A DNA stretch of 64,000 nt. Source: Cercophora sp. LCS_1. Lineage: Eukaryota > Ascomycota > Sordariomycetes > Sordariales > Lasiosphaeriaceae. Below the pieces are notes generated by a model that saw only the letters and a list, made by a program, of their open reading frames with translations, was not told the origin of the DNA and did no database searches. Every line of letters begins with the position of its first letter. Positions within the stretch are counted from its first letter, which is position 1. This document shows, one piece after another, positions 32,692 through 44,000 of this stretch. Location of the stretch: positions 496,001-560,000 of the forward strand of contig JAPZLL010000014.1 in NCBI GenBank assembly GCA_036250225.1. Reading direction: 5' to 3'. The translations under genes and the position numbers were made by a program.

Positions 32692-33553
32692 AGCGCACGC
32701 ATGTCCACAGGGGCAGGGTGGGGGGAAGCATAACGGGAATCGGGAGGACGAAGAGCAACAGGATGACGGCTATTGGCAATCATGAGCCCTCTCAGTTTTC
32801 GGCAATGCAATAAAACTAACTAATTTTCCCCACATGAAACTTTGTGACAACACGATTCTTTTTTGGCTTTTGCGAGCGTACCTATTCAGTCCGTCCAACC
32901 CATTGACAACTGGCTACTATGCTTGTGGCTGCCCTGGCCCGCAGCCCCAGAATTTTGCTTCATCCATCTAAAAACGTCAACTGTGTATTCTTTCTCCCCT
33001 CAATCTCAGGGTTAATACCTTGTAGTTGTTGTAGGTGTTATAGCATTTTCTTCTAGCCTGTTTACATGGGGTGAACTTTGACATTCAATATCTCCATTCT
33101 CATTCGTCGTCCCGAACTCATTGATCTATCGTGATATGAGGAATTCTCATCCGCGGTTACTGCAAATCCCTCAGGGTCACTTTTGGTCCGCAAAGAGTGA
33201 CTCCCCCCCCCCCCCCGCCCGATGGAAAATGTCGGCGACTCGTATCTATTACAAATGGCTCTCAATCACGAGCTGGATGTGTGTGCACCGCTTTCCAGTC
33301 CTGCCAACGGGGAAACAACCCTAACCCTATCAAGCGGGAAGATAACTCGCCCGGTCTGACAACCCTCAACTCTTGGCTCAAGCCATGCAGGGGCCCCAGC
33401 TGTCAAACAATTGCGCGTCACTTGCGCGTTCCTTCTCCCAGCGTTTAAATAAATAAAACTCACGATTTCCATCCCAATCAACCTCAATCTCCAACACTCA
33501 CACCCAACAAACCATAACTCCCGCCACTCCGTCCGCTAACCACAAAAAAAAGA
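32692..33553. other. Intergenic with poly-C run and telomere-like motif
   Basis: This is the promoter region of the FAD monooxygenase. It contains a run of about 14 C's near 33204, CCCTAACCCTA at about 33319, and A/T-rich TTTAAATAAATAAA about 105 bp before the start codon that may serve as the TATA region. Confidence 0.5.
33319..33330 (+). repeat. Interstitial telomere-like CCCTAACCCTA
   Basis: Nearly two units of the CCCTAA telomere repeat sit about 225 bp upstream of the monooxygenase start. In fungi such boxes can be binding sites for Tbf1/Rap1-like factors; at two units it may also be chance. Confidence 0.5.
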
Positions 33554-35044
33554 ATGAAAATCATAATTGCAGGCGGCGGTATTGCCGGCCTATCAGCCTA
33601 CCTCCACCTCCGGAAACACCTCCCAACCCCACCGTCTCCCCACCCACCGCACACAATCCGCATCTACGAATCCCACCGACCCGGCGCCGCCGCTGCTTCT
33701 ACTACCCCGGATGCGACCCCGACCCCGACCCCGCTGAACCCCTCTTTCGAAGCCCTGTCGGCGTCAACGGCGGTCGTCGGCGGCGGTCTCGGCGTCGCTC
33801 CCAACGGCATGCGGGTGCTCGCTCATCTTGACAGGGCGTTGCACGATGCCGTTTCTGCACAGGGATTTCCGTGCGACAAGTTTGTTTTTATGGGGAGGAA
33901 TGGATGGACTTTGGGTGTGCAGGAGACGAATGATAGGGGTGGGTTCGACGGAGAGGGGAAAGGCGAGGTTTGTGTGAGTTCATCGAGGCATGGTTTGTGG
34001 GCGTGTCTGAGGGGAGCGGTGCCGCCGGAGGGGGTCGTGAGGTATCAGAAGGTGGTCGGGGCGAAGCGGAGGGGTGATGGACGTATCGTGGTGGCGTTGG
34101 ACGACGGTGGCGAGGATGAGTGTGATTTACTCGTGGGCGCGGATGGGGTTAAGAGTGTGGTTAGGAGGGCGTTGTTTGGGGAGGGGGAGGGTGCGCCTGT
34201 GTATACGTGAGTACCTATCTTCTGCTTTGCGCGGTGTTGAGTGGGCGGTTTTGCTGACGGTGTGGCGGTCTCCAGAGGAACCTCGGGCGTTGGGGGCTTC
34301 ATCAAGATGCCGCTTCCAGATCGAGTCGTGGACAACAAGGCCATGGTCTTCACGTTTGGCCCCAATGGTTTCTTTGGCTATGCAAGCGGGGCCCCGGTTG
34401 AGGCGGACAACTTGATGTGGTGGTCGACCTTTGAAACGGATGCGCTGTCCTCCCGGGAAACCCTCGAGATTGCTGAGATCAAGGCCGAGCTGCAGAAGCG
34501 TCACGCTCACTGGGCCGACCCCGTCGTCCGCGACATCGTCTCGCGCGCCGAGGTTGAGAGCATCTACCCCACCTGGGTGATGCCGGACCTCCCTCACTGG
34601 GGAGAAGACGGCATTGTGCTGATTGGTGATGCAGCGCACGCCCTCAGCCCGACGACAGGCCAGGGGGCGTCTCAGGCGCTTGAAGACTCCCAGACGTTGT
34701 CTCTACTCCTCGCAGAGACATTGAAGACGGAATATGCTGCGTCATCGTCGCACGAGTCGTTGGAAATCGGGGAGAGGAATGCGATTGCGGTGGCGGTCAA
34801 GCAGCTCTACAACATACGGAAGCCGCGCATCAAGGAGATTGCTGACCGTGGGAGAAAGTTGGACGGCGGCAAGAAGAACATGGGTGTGCTGGCTGAGTAC
34901 TCCATGTATTGGTTCCTCTGGCTCATGATGCGCCTCCCCTTTCTGGGAAAGCTCGCAATAGGCGATGTATACACCCAACTGTATGGCTGGTCGGCGAAGC
35001 GAGAGGTCGAAAAGGCTCTGCGAGAAGAAATTCCGCCTTCTTAA
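33554..35044 (+). CDS. FAD-dependent monooxygenase (salicylate hydroxylase-like)
   Basis: Exons 33554-34206 and 34276-35044 flank a 69-nt intron (GTGAGT/CTGAC/CCAG) and join in phase to 473 residues. The N-terminus has the Rossmann fingerprint IIIAGGGIAGLSAYLHL; further on come the DG-type motif CDLLVGADGVKSVVRRAL and the second FAD motif VLIGDAAHALSPTTGQGASQ. This is the layout of class A flavoprotein hydroxylases, which use NAD(P)H and oxygen to hydroxylate or epoxidise small molecules. A hydrophobic C-terminal stretch (WFLWLMMRLPFLGKL) may touch membranes. It lies about 7.5 kb from the PKS and could once have been a tailoring enzyme (inference). The frame is intact. Confidence 0.9.
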
Positions 35045-35055
35045 TGCGTTAGGCT

Positions 35056-35089
<34 letters not shown>

Positions 35090-35403
35090 GACTGCTGGAG
35101 AGAATCTGATAATACCTTTAGCTTGGTAAGCAAAGAGCATCCGGCGTCTTTGCTCGTGTTTTAACCATGTTAAAACTAGATCGAATTCGAGTCGTATTCG
35201 TCAATGCAATTCATATATCTATCCCTCTCGCATTAAGATCAGTCCTAAGAACGACTTCTACCCCTATTGCACGTTTTCCACTCATTGCGTCGCCCGAAAC
35301 ACAACTGGGTTCCGATTACCAGGCAGTTGTAATCCGTTACCGCCGCTGTCAACTCAACTGAAGGTTTCCAGTCTGAATTCGAAGAACTCGATTCAAACTC
35401 TCT
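35045..35403. other. Convergent 3' region with long T run
   Basis: This lies between the 3' ends of the monooxygenase and the DUF6594 gene. It starts with a 32-base T run at 35057-35088 and is then A/T-rich; no gene. Confidence 0.6.
35057..35088 (+). repeat. 32-bp poly(T) tract
   Basis: An uninterrupted homopolymer of 32 T's, 12 bp after the monooxygenase stop codon. Its exact length is uncertain, as for any homopolymer in an assembly. Confidence 0.85.
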
Positions 35404-36617
35404 TCATTCAGGGGCGACGCTGCCGACAAAGACCACCTCGACAGCCACGAACCTTGTTGGAATCGCATTAGTCTTTTTGCTTCAAAATCACAGGAGTGTA
35501 AATCTAAGTCAGGAGGCAAACAAAGACTTACGCAGCAACAGCAGCCACCACGTCGGCCCGACTGGCTGATGTCAGTCCGCTCACGGCTAACGAAAAGAGC
35601 ACCGTCAGCGGCATCGTAATGAATAGTCTGGCGAGCGTCGTTGGAATGAAGTAGAGAATGATGATGGCAGCGATTATGAGCAGCGATGAGATTATTGGCA
35701 CAAGCCAGTTGCCGACTTTGATGACGGCCTTCTTGGTGTAGTGGATCTCATCGAACTGCGCGAGACCATCGGCAACGTGTTCCGGATCGGCTCGGCCTCG
35801 GTTTTTGAGGAACTGTGTGATTGTGATTATTTAGAGGGAATACAAAGGATCCACAAGCCTCGAATTGTCTCGATGAGGCAGGTAAGAAGGGGTTATGTAA
35901 GGATATACGTACGGGCATCGTGCGCTGGATATACTTGTCATACAGGGTGAATATGGGTTTCGGAATGACGTTGGTTTCGTTGTCTTCGGGTGTAAGACAC
36001 ACATATTCGTCCGGGCCGCGATCGTATGGATTTCTCTCCGGTGTTCCTACCGGTATGAAGCTGTGGTCATTGAGCCAGTCCAGGAGCAAGGCTAGCTCTG
36101 ACTCTGTGGGTTTGGCAATCTTGTTCAATTGTGCGAATTGCACCAAGAGCTCATCTGTGCCACCACCAAACATCAGACATCAAACTCAAGCTTTCATGTC
36201 GTTGACGCTGCCAAGGAGAGAGGAGATCACACTGTATTCTTTCAGCTTGTCGCCAAGGTCAATGAGATTGAGGTATTGGCCGTTCTCCATTGGATCCATG
36301 TCACTAGCTTGTTTCATGTACCAGAACGCTTTGCTAAGATCCCCGCGAGATACCAATAGTGGCGATGTGTTAGGACGGCCCTCGTTCAGGTTGATCTTTT
36401 CGGAAGAGGCGTCATCGAAGTGTCTGTCCCCATCAATCTTGAGTTCCAAGGTTAGAATCTCGGACTGGAGGCGGAGAAGGTTGAGCAAGTTGAGAGATTT
36501 GAAATTGCGAAATATGGCGACCTCGCCGTCCGCAATTTTCATCCGCTCGGCCAACCCATAGTATCCGACCCGGGACGGGATGTGCGGCGTGCGTTGTGTT
36601 GTTGGTGATGCTGTCAT
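35404..36617 (-). CDS. DUF6594 membrane protein
   Basis: Four exons (36617-36234 region to 36233, 36154-35913, 35812-35532, 35452-35404) with introns of 78, 100 and 79 nt join in phase to 318 residues. The ATG at 36617 precedes RVGYYGLAERMKIADGEVAI and FRNFKSLNLLNLLRLQSEIL, the family opening; the first splice yields LKEYN as in relatives. The C-terminus has three hydrophobic segments: LVPIISSLLIIAAIIILYFI, LFITMPLTVLFSLAVSGL and a short FVAVEVVFVG in the last exon. Together this is the known DUF6594 layout of a helical cytosolic part plus C-terminal membrane helices. Function is unknown. It is divergently transcribed from the gene at 37028. Confidence 0.88.
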
Positions 36618-37027
36618 ATTCGATGCGCTTGCACGAGCCTCTTTCTCCGCCCACCTAAGAGGATTCCAGCCCCCATTATAACGTACGGGACACACCAAAT
36701 GAATGCAAACATCATGTTGGGTCCGTTTTCCACCGTCCTACCACCGCCATTGACAGGACCGCAGATGATGCTCTCCAATCATGGTGCTTACCACCCACAC
36801 CCATCTGCAACCCCTCTCTTTTGGATCTCCTGATAGCTGCGAGCCTTATGCCGCAGAAAGGCAGAAGTCGGTGAGCGAGTTGGCATGCATAAGATACCGT
36901 CCTCCCGCTCCCCTCCTTTCCCCTCATCTCCACCTCCGCTTCTCTCCCACGCCACGCCCAGGTCCCGACTGGTATCAGTACTACAGTCCTAGCAATTTCT
37001 CAGAAGCCACCTCCCGGCCATTCTATA
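36618..37027. promoter_or_regulatory. Bidirectional promoter, DUF6594 / retropepsin-like gene
   Basis: The 410 bp between two divergent start codons must serve both genes. No clear TATA is seen in either direction; pyrimidine-rich tracts precede the plus-strand start. Shared control is an inference from the spacing. Confidence 0.45.
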
Positions 37028-38651
37028 ATGTCCCCGAGCAGTTTTGGCGGCCCAGGAATGGACGTTCTCACAGCGTCGGCCACGGTGGTGGCACTCCTCG
37101 GGGTGCAGAACACCATGTGGCTCGGTTCAAATGACCCCGAGACCGAAAACTTTCCGTTTCTCGAGTCGCTCTTCATCGATATCAGCAAAACTGTAGCCAC
37201 TCTCCCTTTTGCGCAGGGAAGATCCACGCAGCAGGCACTCGCGCATTGCGAAGTGGTACAGGAGCGGCTGAGGAAGCTCTTGGACAGCTTGGGCTTCAAG
37301 ACACAAAAGTATTCGGACAAAATCGTGCATCGCGTATCGTACCGGGTCAGATTTTATCTCAAGCGGAGAAAGCTGCGCCGGGCGAAGGCGGACTACTACA
37401 ATGCGGTGGTGCTGTTGCGTGACATTGTCATGGAGTAAGTGCAGCCCATGAACAACAATTTTGTTGGTTGAAGGAATCAACGCCCCACCACCCCAGGGCG
37501 TGGAAGGAACCACCAATCGATATTGGTCTAACTTGAACGTCTTTGCAATCAGCACTGTGACCCACAAGCACCTAGAATACATCAAGTACGTCGAGAGCCA
37601 ACCGATCTGGTACAGGTTGCAAGCCATCTAACTACCGGAATTCACCCAGAACCGAACTGGACTGGCATCTGGACAGGGTCGACGGCGTGTCTTTATCAGT
37701 GCCCACAATCTACGAAGGGGCCACCACTCCGACATTCAACACGCCCAAATCTTTGTCGGAACCGTTTTCCGGCCCGCCAGTCAGTCCCACAGGGACCCTC
37801 GTCCCGTCATCGCGACCAGAGCTTCGGCACAAAACGTCGGGCAGGTTGTTCGATGCCCGTATCATGCGCGTGTGCGAATGCGATGTCAATAGGATTCCAG
37901 CACGCGGGCTCTTCGACACAGGCAGCGATGAGAACTTTTTGTCACAGCGGTTCCTAGCCCAAAACCGCCTGGGCGACGTTTCACTCACAGCACTCGACCG
38001 CGAGAAGCACATTGACAGTCTCCAAGGCATGAGCACTAGCATCAAATTCAAGGCCACAGTGCACTGGTACATGGAGGACTCAGCCAAGGAGCACATCACC
38101 GAGTTTCTCGTAGCCGAGGACGACCGCTTCGATTTGCTGGTGGGCAACGTCTTTATCGAACAGAACCGCATTTTCAAGCGCAAGGATTCGTCGCCTGTGT
38201 TCATGATGACCACGGCGGCGCAGAGGAGCAGCAAGGGCAAACCTGGTATGCGGGCTTGCCATCTTTTACTTCACCCCTCTCCCCAACGTCTCTGATGTGA
38301 AGATATGATACCCCTCACTGCATATTATCAACACCCTCCTTACCGCCAACTTCAGCCAGCATCCCTAACCTCCTGACAGATGCAAAGAAGCTCGCCGAGA
38401 AATTCAGACAAGACAACAATGTCCCTATCGATCTCAACATGTTGGGTCTCCTCAACCAACGTGGCCAGTGGGGTTCAGCATCTCGTATTAGCCAGCATGC
38501 GAGAACAGCCAGTGCCGCCGGAAGTGTCGCGACCGACGGACCTCCCTCACCTTCAGTGCAGGGCGAAGGCGAGGTTGGAGGAATTTCTAGCTTTCCGCAG
38601 CCTGTGTCCGGCACCAATAGGGATCCGAGGGAGACCGTGGAGAGTTTGTGA
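37028..38651 (+). CDS. Protein with possible HeLo-like N-terminus and retropepsin-like domain
   Basis: Four exons (37028-37434, 37553-37585, 37650-38245, 38356-38651; introns 118, 64 and 110 nt) join in phase to 443 residues. The first 135 residues are helical, starting MDVLTASATVVALLGVQNT after a short lead and containing ALAHCEVVQERLRKLLDSLG; this resembles N-terminal domains of fungal STAND/NLR proteins (HeLo-like), a tentative reading. Around residues 220-330 IPARGLFDTGSDENFLSQRF supplies an aspartyl-protease DTG, and about 70 residues later FDLLVGNVFIEQN fits the hydrophobic-hydrophobic-G motif that closes a retropepsin lobe. With one DTG it would need to dimerise. A disordered Ser/Gly/Pro tail follows. 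No transposon sequence surrounds it. Confidence 0.78.
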
Positions 38652-40362
38652 GGTGTATACCTAGTGTAGGCGGAGTGAGCGGGCTGGGGTGGGTGCAGAG
38701 TGAGGGGTAAGGAGTGAGATACATTGGGTACTCGCAAGAAAGGCAAGTAAGATCACGAGACGGATGCTACGAGAGGGCAGGATCATTGGTTGGTCTGGCC
38801 CGTGGGGTGGATAGTTCGCTGCATCTCTTTGCATGGTGCATGGCTTCGGGTTCGAGGAGCTACGATGGGATAGGTTGGCGATATGTTGTTCTACCAATGG
38901 GGGCGTTGCCACGTCGAAGGGGGTACTGGTACAAGGAAGTGGAACAGCAGGAACTCTGCAAGAATCGTCATGCCATTCCTTCTCGGGGAGGAGGGGGACT
39001 CTGAACAGGGGGAGGGTGTGCGCAGGCAGCGTATCGAGACACCTCCCTCCTTCGCAGCTGGGAGGCTCCCAGCCACCACATGCGGGGTCTGCCCAGCCTC
39101 TTCATTCTCTCATTGGAAGGATTGCAACTCTTTGCTCCGAAAACGCGGCGGGGGCCGACCACTACTGACGCCAGCTGGAGAAGGTGGGCGGTGAGCTCTC
39201 GGGTTTCCTAGGGAAGGGAGACATGGAAAGGGGGCAAGGTCAGGGGAAGCAAACTTGGTGGGAAATTCGCGATCGTGATGGACCTAATGAATGATGAGTG
39301 TCAGAAACACTATACACTGGAAAACTGTGGGATTGATGGGGTTGCAACTGCTTGATTGAATTGCTTGTTCTTGCTTGTCGCTCTCTGGCGAAGCCAGAAA
39401 GCTCATTCTTATAGAGAATTATTCTTCGCACCCTCCATTTCGCTTCATGTCACACCCCAACCACCATAACCGAGGTCCCAGCCCTCGGAAACTTGATGTA
39501 TCATTTCAATAGGCCTAAAACTACCAGTAAACTCAAATCTTTCAATAACACTACCTTAAAGCTTCCCACGCCATAGGACTACCCACTACACATTACCAAT
39601 ACACTTATATTTACAAATACAAAACTTGTAATATTTACCTTAACATTTTAATATTTTAATACACTACCACCTTACATTTCTCGGGACCACGCAAGCACCT
39701 ATTACAAATTCAGCTAAAAGATATTGGGATCAATACCATTTCAATTAACTACATATATATATCTAAATCTCTAAATAGCCTTATCGCCCAACGGCGTGTC
39801 GTCGATATCTTCGAGCCACGCTTAGAAGTGCTGAGCTCTGGCGGAGGGGTCTACCTGAAACGAAGCACCACTCCGACTGCCTAACTGGTAGGAAGCATTT
39901 TACGGCATCAATTACAGGAGGCTATCGAAAATCAAGCGGCTCTACGACCCAGATGATATTTTGTATGGCTTCACTGCTGTGGGAAGTGAGAGGTTGGAGG
40001 CGGGAGACGACGGTCGGTTGTGCAAGGTGTAACAAGGACGATCCATTTCGTTCATATCGATATGTGTTGCCTGGGCTGTACGCCACTCGGAAGGTTGAGC
40101 AGCCGATCCAGGAAGTGGGGTTTCGAGAGGTGTTGGTGGGAAATGCGGAGTTGTCGGGCTGCTTTGATTGACTCCATGTTGAATCCTGTGGACTGAGCCG
40201 CAATGAGGTTGGAATGGATGCATGTACCAGTTCGTAGGCTGCATAAGAATCGATGATAAGATTGAGTACCTCACCATGCAATGCATTCGCCTCCTCAGAG
40301 GACGATGACAACTGTGCCTTTGTTCCCAGCCCGTGTTCGGTGTTCAGCCTGAATGTACACCT
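38652..40362. other. 1.7-kb gene-poor region with AT-rich patch
   Basis: No supported gene. The left half is GC-rich with overlapping meaningless frames. From about 39480 to 39790 the base composition drops sharply (see separate entry). The minus frame at 39922-40311 downstream of the hydrolase relic has no domain. Confidence 0.5.
39480..39790. other. AT-rich island, possible RIP-degraded repeat
   Basis: About 300 bp, visually near two-thirds A+T and rich in TA, AAT and TAC steps, in an otherwise GC-rich window. No open frame or terminal repeat is visible. In Pezizomycotina such islands are commonly remains of transposons mutated by RIP, but a plain A/T-rich spacer cannot be excluded. Confidence 0.4.
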
Positions 40363-41045
40363 TCAACCCATTGCCTTCCACAACGTTCGCTTTCGGACCG
40401 CCTCGGCGGCGGCCCCTTCTATCGACGCAACAATAACTTTCACATCCGATTGCTTGGCGGGAATCTCATGCCCACCTGAATGTGTATGAGCCTTGGTAAC
40501 CTTCTCATCGCACAACTTTCGCATTTGTTCGGACTGCTCCTTCAACCCAGGGTGGTCAGCATCACCAATGACATGGACAGTTGGGATCTGAATCCGACCC
40601 GCAAACAGCTTCGAATGCACGATCCTCGGAACATCCTCATGGCTCCCGCTCTCGAAGAATCCGACATCCTCATCCTTCTCCACAGCCCCAATCTCCTTTG
40701 CCGTCCGAAACGCCAGCGCCAAGTACCCGGAGTAGGTCGTCTGGTCCGGTGTCGACCCTCCCGCCCCGTCTTCTCAACAGCACCCTCAATGAGAGACTGG
40801 CAAAACCCCTCGTCACCAAGAAACACAGCCACCGCTGAAAAGAACACCGCAAACCCAAAAGGCGGCGGCTCAGATCCTCGAGACCGTTGCTGTTCGAGGA
40901 TATACGCCGCCGCGATCGACGCCCCCTGGCTGAACCCGAGCACCCCATCAAACGGCCCATTCTCTTCGACAAATTCCGCTAGATCGTCCAGCGACTCTTG
41001 GATATCCGATGGGGTATAGCCCTTGGTGTAAGCATAAAACGGGCC
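40363..41045 (-). pseudogene. FSH1-type serine hydrolase, 5'-truncated and frameshifted
   Basis: Read on the minus strand from about 41045: GPFYAYTKGYTPSDIQESLD, then GVLGFSQGASIAAAYILEQ with the nucleophile Ser in GFSQG. After one frame slip near 40770 come TTYSGYLALAFRTAKEIGAV, IQIPTVHVIGDADHPGL (Asp) and AHTHSGGHEIP (His), ending at 40363. These are the three catalytic blocks of the FSH1/LovG-like alpha/beta-hydrolases, which in PKS clusters release or trim the product. The N-terminal strand with the oxyanion HGxG is missing, and homology stops within about 20 bp of where PKS sequence starts on the opposite strand. Confidence 0.75.
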
Positions 41046-41048
41046 TGA

Positions 41049-44000
41049 GTACCTCAGGGGAGCATTGCTTTTGTGTTTACGGGCCAGGGTGCCCAATGGG
41101 CTGGCATGGGCAAGGAGCTGCTGAGTGTTCGTGTGTTTGCCGAGAGCATTTCAAAGAGCAGTCAAGTTCTTGCGTCTCTGGGATGCGAGTGGGATCTTGT
41201 CACCGAGCTGTCCAAGACAACCGACAGCAACATTGACAAGCCGGAATACAGCCAGCCCCTCTGCACCGCAGTGCAAGTTGCCCTCGTCCACTTCTTGAAG
41301 GACTGGAATATCGTCCCGAGAGCTGTGGTTGGCCACTCCAGCGGTGAAATGGGTGCGTCTCCTTCCTACCCTCTGCATTCCACTACTAACCAACACAGCC
41401 GCCGCATTTGCCGCTGGCATCATCACACACGAAGACGCCATGAAAGCGTCCTACTACCGCGGCATCTACTCGTCCCAAGTAGCACACCTCTCTCCTGTCG
41501 CAGGGGCCATGCTCGCAGCCGGCATTTCCGAGTCCGAAGCCCTGGCCTACATCGCGTCAACCAATACTGTCGGCGCCGCGGTTATCGCCTGCATCAACAG
41601 TCCGAACAGCGTGACCCTGTCGGGTGACTCCCCTGCCATAGGCCTCCTCGAGGCTGCCATCTCTGCGGACGGCAAATTCGCCCGCAAACTCCGCGTCACA
41701 ACAGCCTACCACTCGCCACACATGCAAACCGTCGCATCAGCCTGTTTCACCGCAATGCAAGCCTCTAACATGACACCTACCTCACCCCCAACAGCACCAA
41801 TGTTTTCCTCTGTTACCGGTGCCGAGATCCCACACACAGAAATCACGCCAGCCTACTGGATCCGCAACATGTGCCAGCCCGTCCGCTTCCTCCAAGCCGT
41901 CGATTCGTTGCTTACATATTCAACCAAGAAACGCGGCCCGCGACGCACTCCAATCCCCTGGTCGGTCCTCATCGAACTGGGTCCCTCTTCAACGCTCAAA
42001 GCACCCCTCTCGCAAATCATTTCCTCTTCTTTACCAACTGGTCAAAAACCGGGCTATACATCCCTCCTAGTCCGCAAAGAACAGGCCACAGTCTCTGCCC
42101 TCTCAGCAGCAGGCACGCTCTTCACCCTCTCCCACCCCATCTCCATCTCCAACATCAACAACACCGATGTTCCTGTTGTGCAAGTATTGACAGACTTACC
42201 GCCCTACGCGTGGAACCACGATCGTCGATTCGCCGTGCCTTCTACCCTCCCCACCGAACCACGCACTGACTTGCTGGGTGTCAAAGTACCTGATTTTAAC
42301 CCGTTTGAACCACGGTGGATGAACTACCTCAGTGTGGCGGAGAATCCGTGGATTGCAGAACATTGTATCACCGGTACGAAGCTGTATCCTGCGGCAGGGA
42401 TGTTGGTTATGGTGGTTGAGGCGGTGATGCAGCTACGACAGGATGTCAAGGGGGTCGAGTTTCGGGAGGTGGAGTTTGAGAGGGGATTGGTTGTGAATGA
42501 GGCGGTTGAGACGAGGCTGAGTCTAAGACCGGTGGGTGAGGGGTGGGAGTTTGGTGTGTTTTCGAGGAGTGGAGGGGTTTGGGTTCGGCACTGTTTCGGG
42601 GAGGTGGGGGTTACCAGCAGTGAGATGAAGGAGAAGGGGTGGGAGAGGGAGAAGGAGGTGTATGAGGAGTTGAAGCGGGAGGGAGGAAAAGAGGTGGATG
42701 TCAAGAGGCTGTATAGGGATTTGAATAAGGTGGGGATGGAGTATGGAGAGTGTTTTCAGGGCGTGGAGGGGTTGAGTGTGGCTGAGGGAGGTGCTTGGGG
42801 TGTTGTGGTGAGTTTCCTTTCCCGTCGATCGACGATACGATGAGAGGTGCTGACGATGACAGAAAATCCCCGACACTAAAAAAGTCATGCCGCATGGCTT
42901 TGAATATCCGCATCTCATCCACCCGGCTACCCTGGATGCCATCTTCCACCTCAGCGTCGTTGCTGTCTCGGGACCGTCGATCAAGGAAGCCGTGGTGCCG
43001 TTCCGCATGGACAAGATGGTCATCTCGACCGAGCTTCCCCAAGGTTTTGGTGCCTTGTTCCATGTGTATTCGCAAAAGAAGCAGACCCAGTTTGGGGATC
43101 TCGCTGCCAACCTTGTTGTTTCGGACGGGGACTGGCTCGAGCCAAAGATTGTCATTCGTGGGCTTGGGCTGAAGCAAGTCACTGCTGGTCCGACAGCGAC
43201 TGAATCATCGGGTGGGGTGGCAAAGAGATGCACCCAGATTGTGTGGAAGATGGACCCGGCGTCGTTCATGAGAATGGGGCCGTCTCCTGAGAGCGAAGTT
43301 CAGGTCGACAACCTCGCACAATGGCTCGAGATGGAAAGTCATCTGTCACCTGATCTGAGCGTGTTGGTCGTCGGCAGCGCAGTCGCTGAAGACACGATTG
43401 GCGATGTCAAGGGCTTCGTCGCTGGTATTGCTCCATACAAGGGTCCAGGACACTGCACCATTACCGACACATCTGAAGACGTTCTCTCGTTGCGAGCCGA
43501 CCAGTTTGCCAACACAAGCCCTGCCATATCCTTCAAGGTCTGGAACCCAGCAACCTCCGAATCACCCAGCGACCAGCCCTTCGATTTGGTAATCACCGGA
43601 TACGATTCACCCGATTCTCAATGGAAGAATCTCCTCACACCAACCGGCCGCCTTCTCATCGTTCACCCCAACGACACTCAGCCACCGCTCCCCGACTTCA
43701 CCACCCACCGACTCTCTTTAACGACCACCATCGCAACTCCCCACCGCAAGCCCAACTCTCCCACAATCAAAATCTACATCCTATCACAATCCACAACTCC
43801 CACCCCCCTCATCACCAACCTCCAATCCCTCCTCTCATCAACCGGCATCACAACCGGCATCACAACCGGCATCACAACCGGCATCACAACCGGCATCACA
43901 ACCCTCTCCAACCCACCACCTCCTTCTTCCCACATCATCTCCCTCCTCTCTCTCCCTCCCAGCCCGCTCACACCAGAAATGACATCATCCGAATTCACCA

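Noticed and set aside
35057..35088. Retroposed poly(A) tail on the minus strand
   Set aside because: No target-site duplication or intronless gene copy is seen beside the T run; a simple homopolymer is enough.
37850..38170. Retrotransposon protease fragment
   Set aside because: The DTG domain lies in a multi-exon cellular gene with no reverse transcriptase, integrase or LTR nearby.
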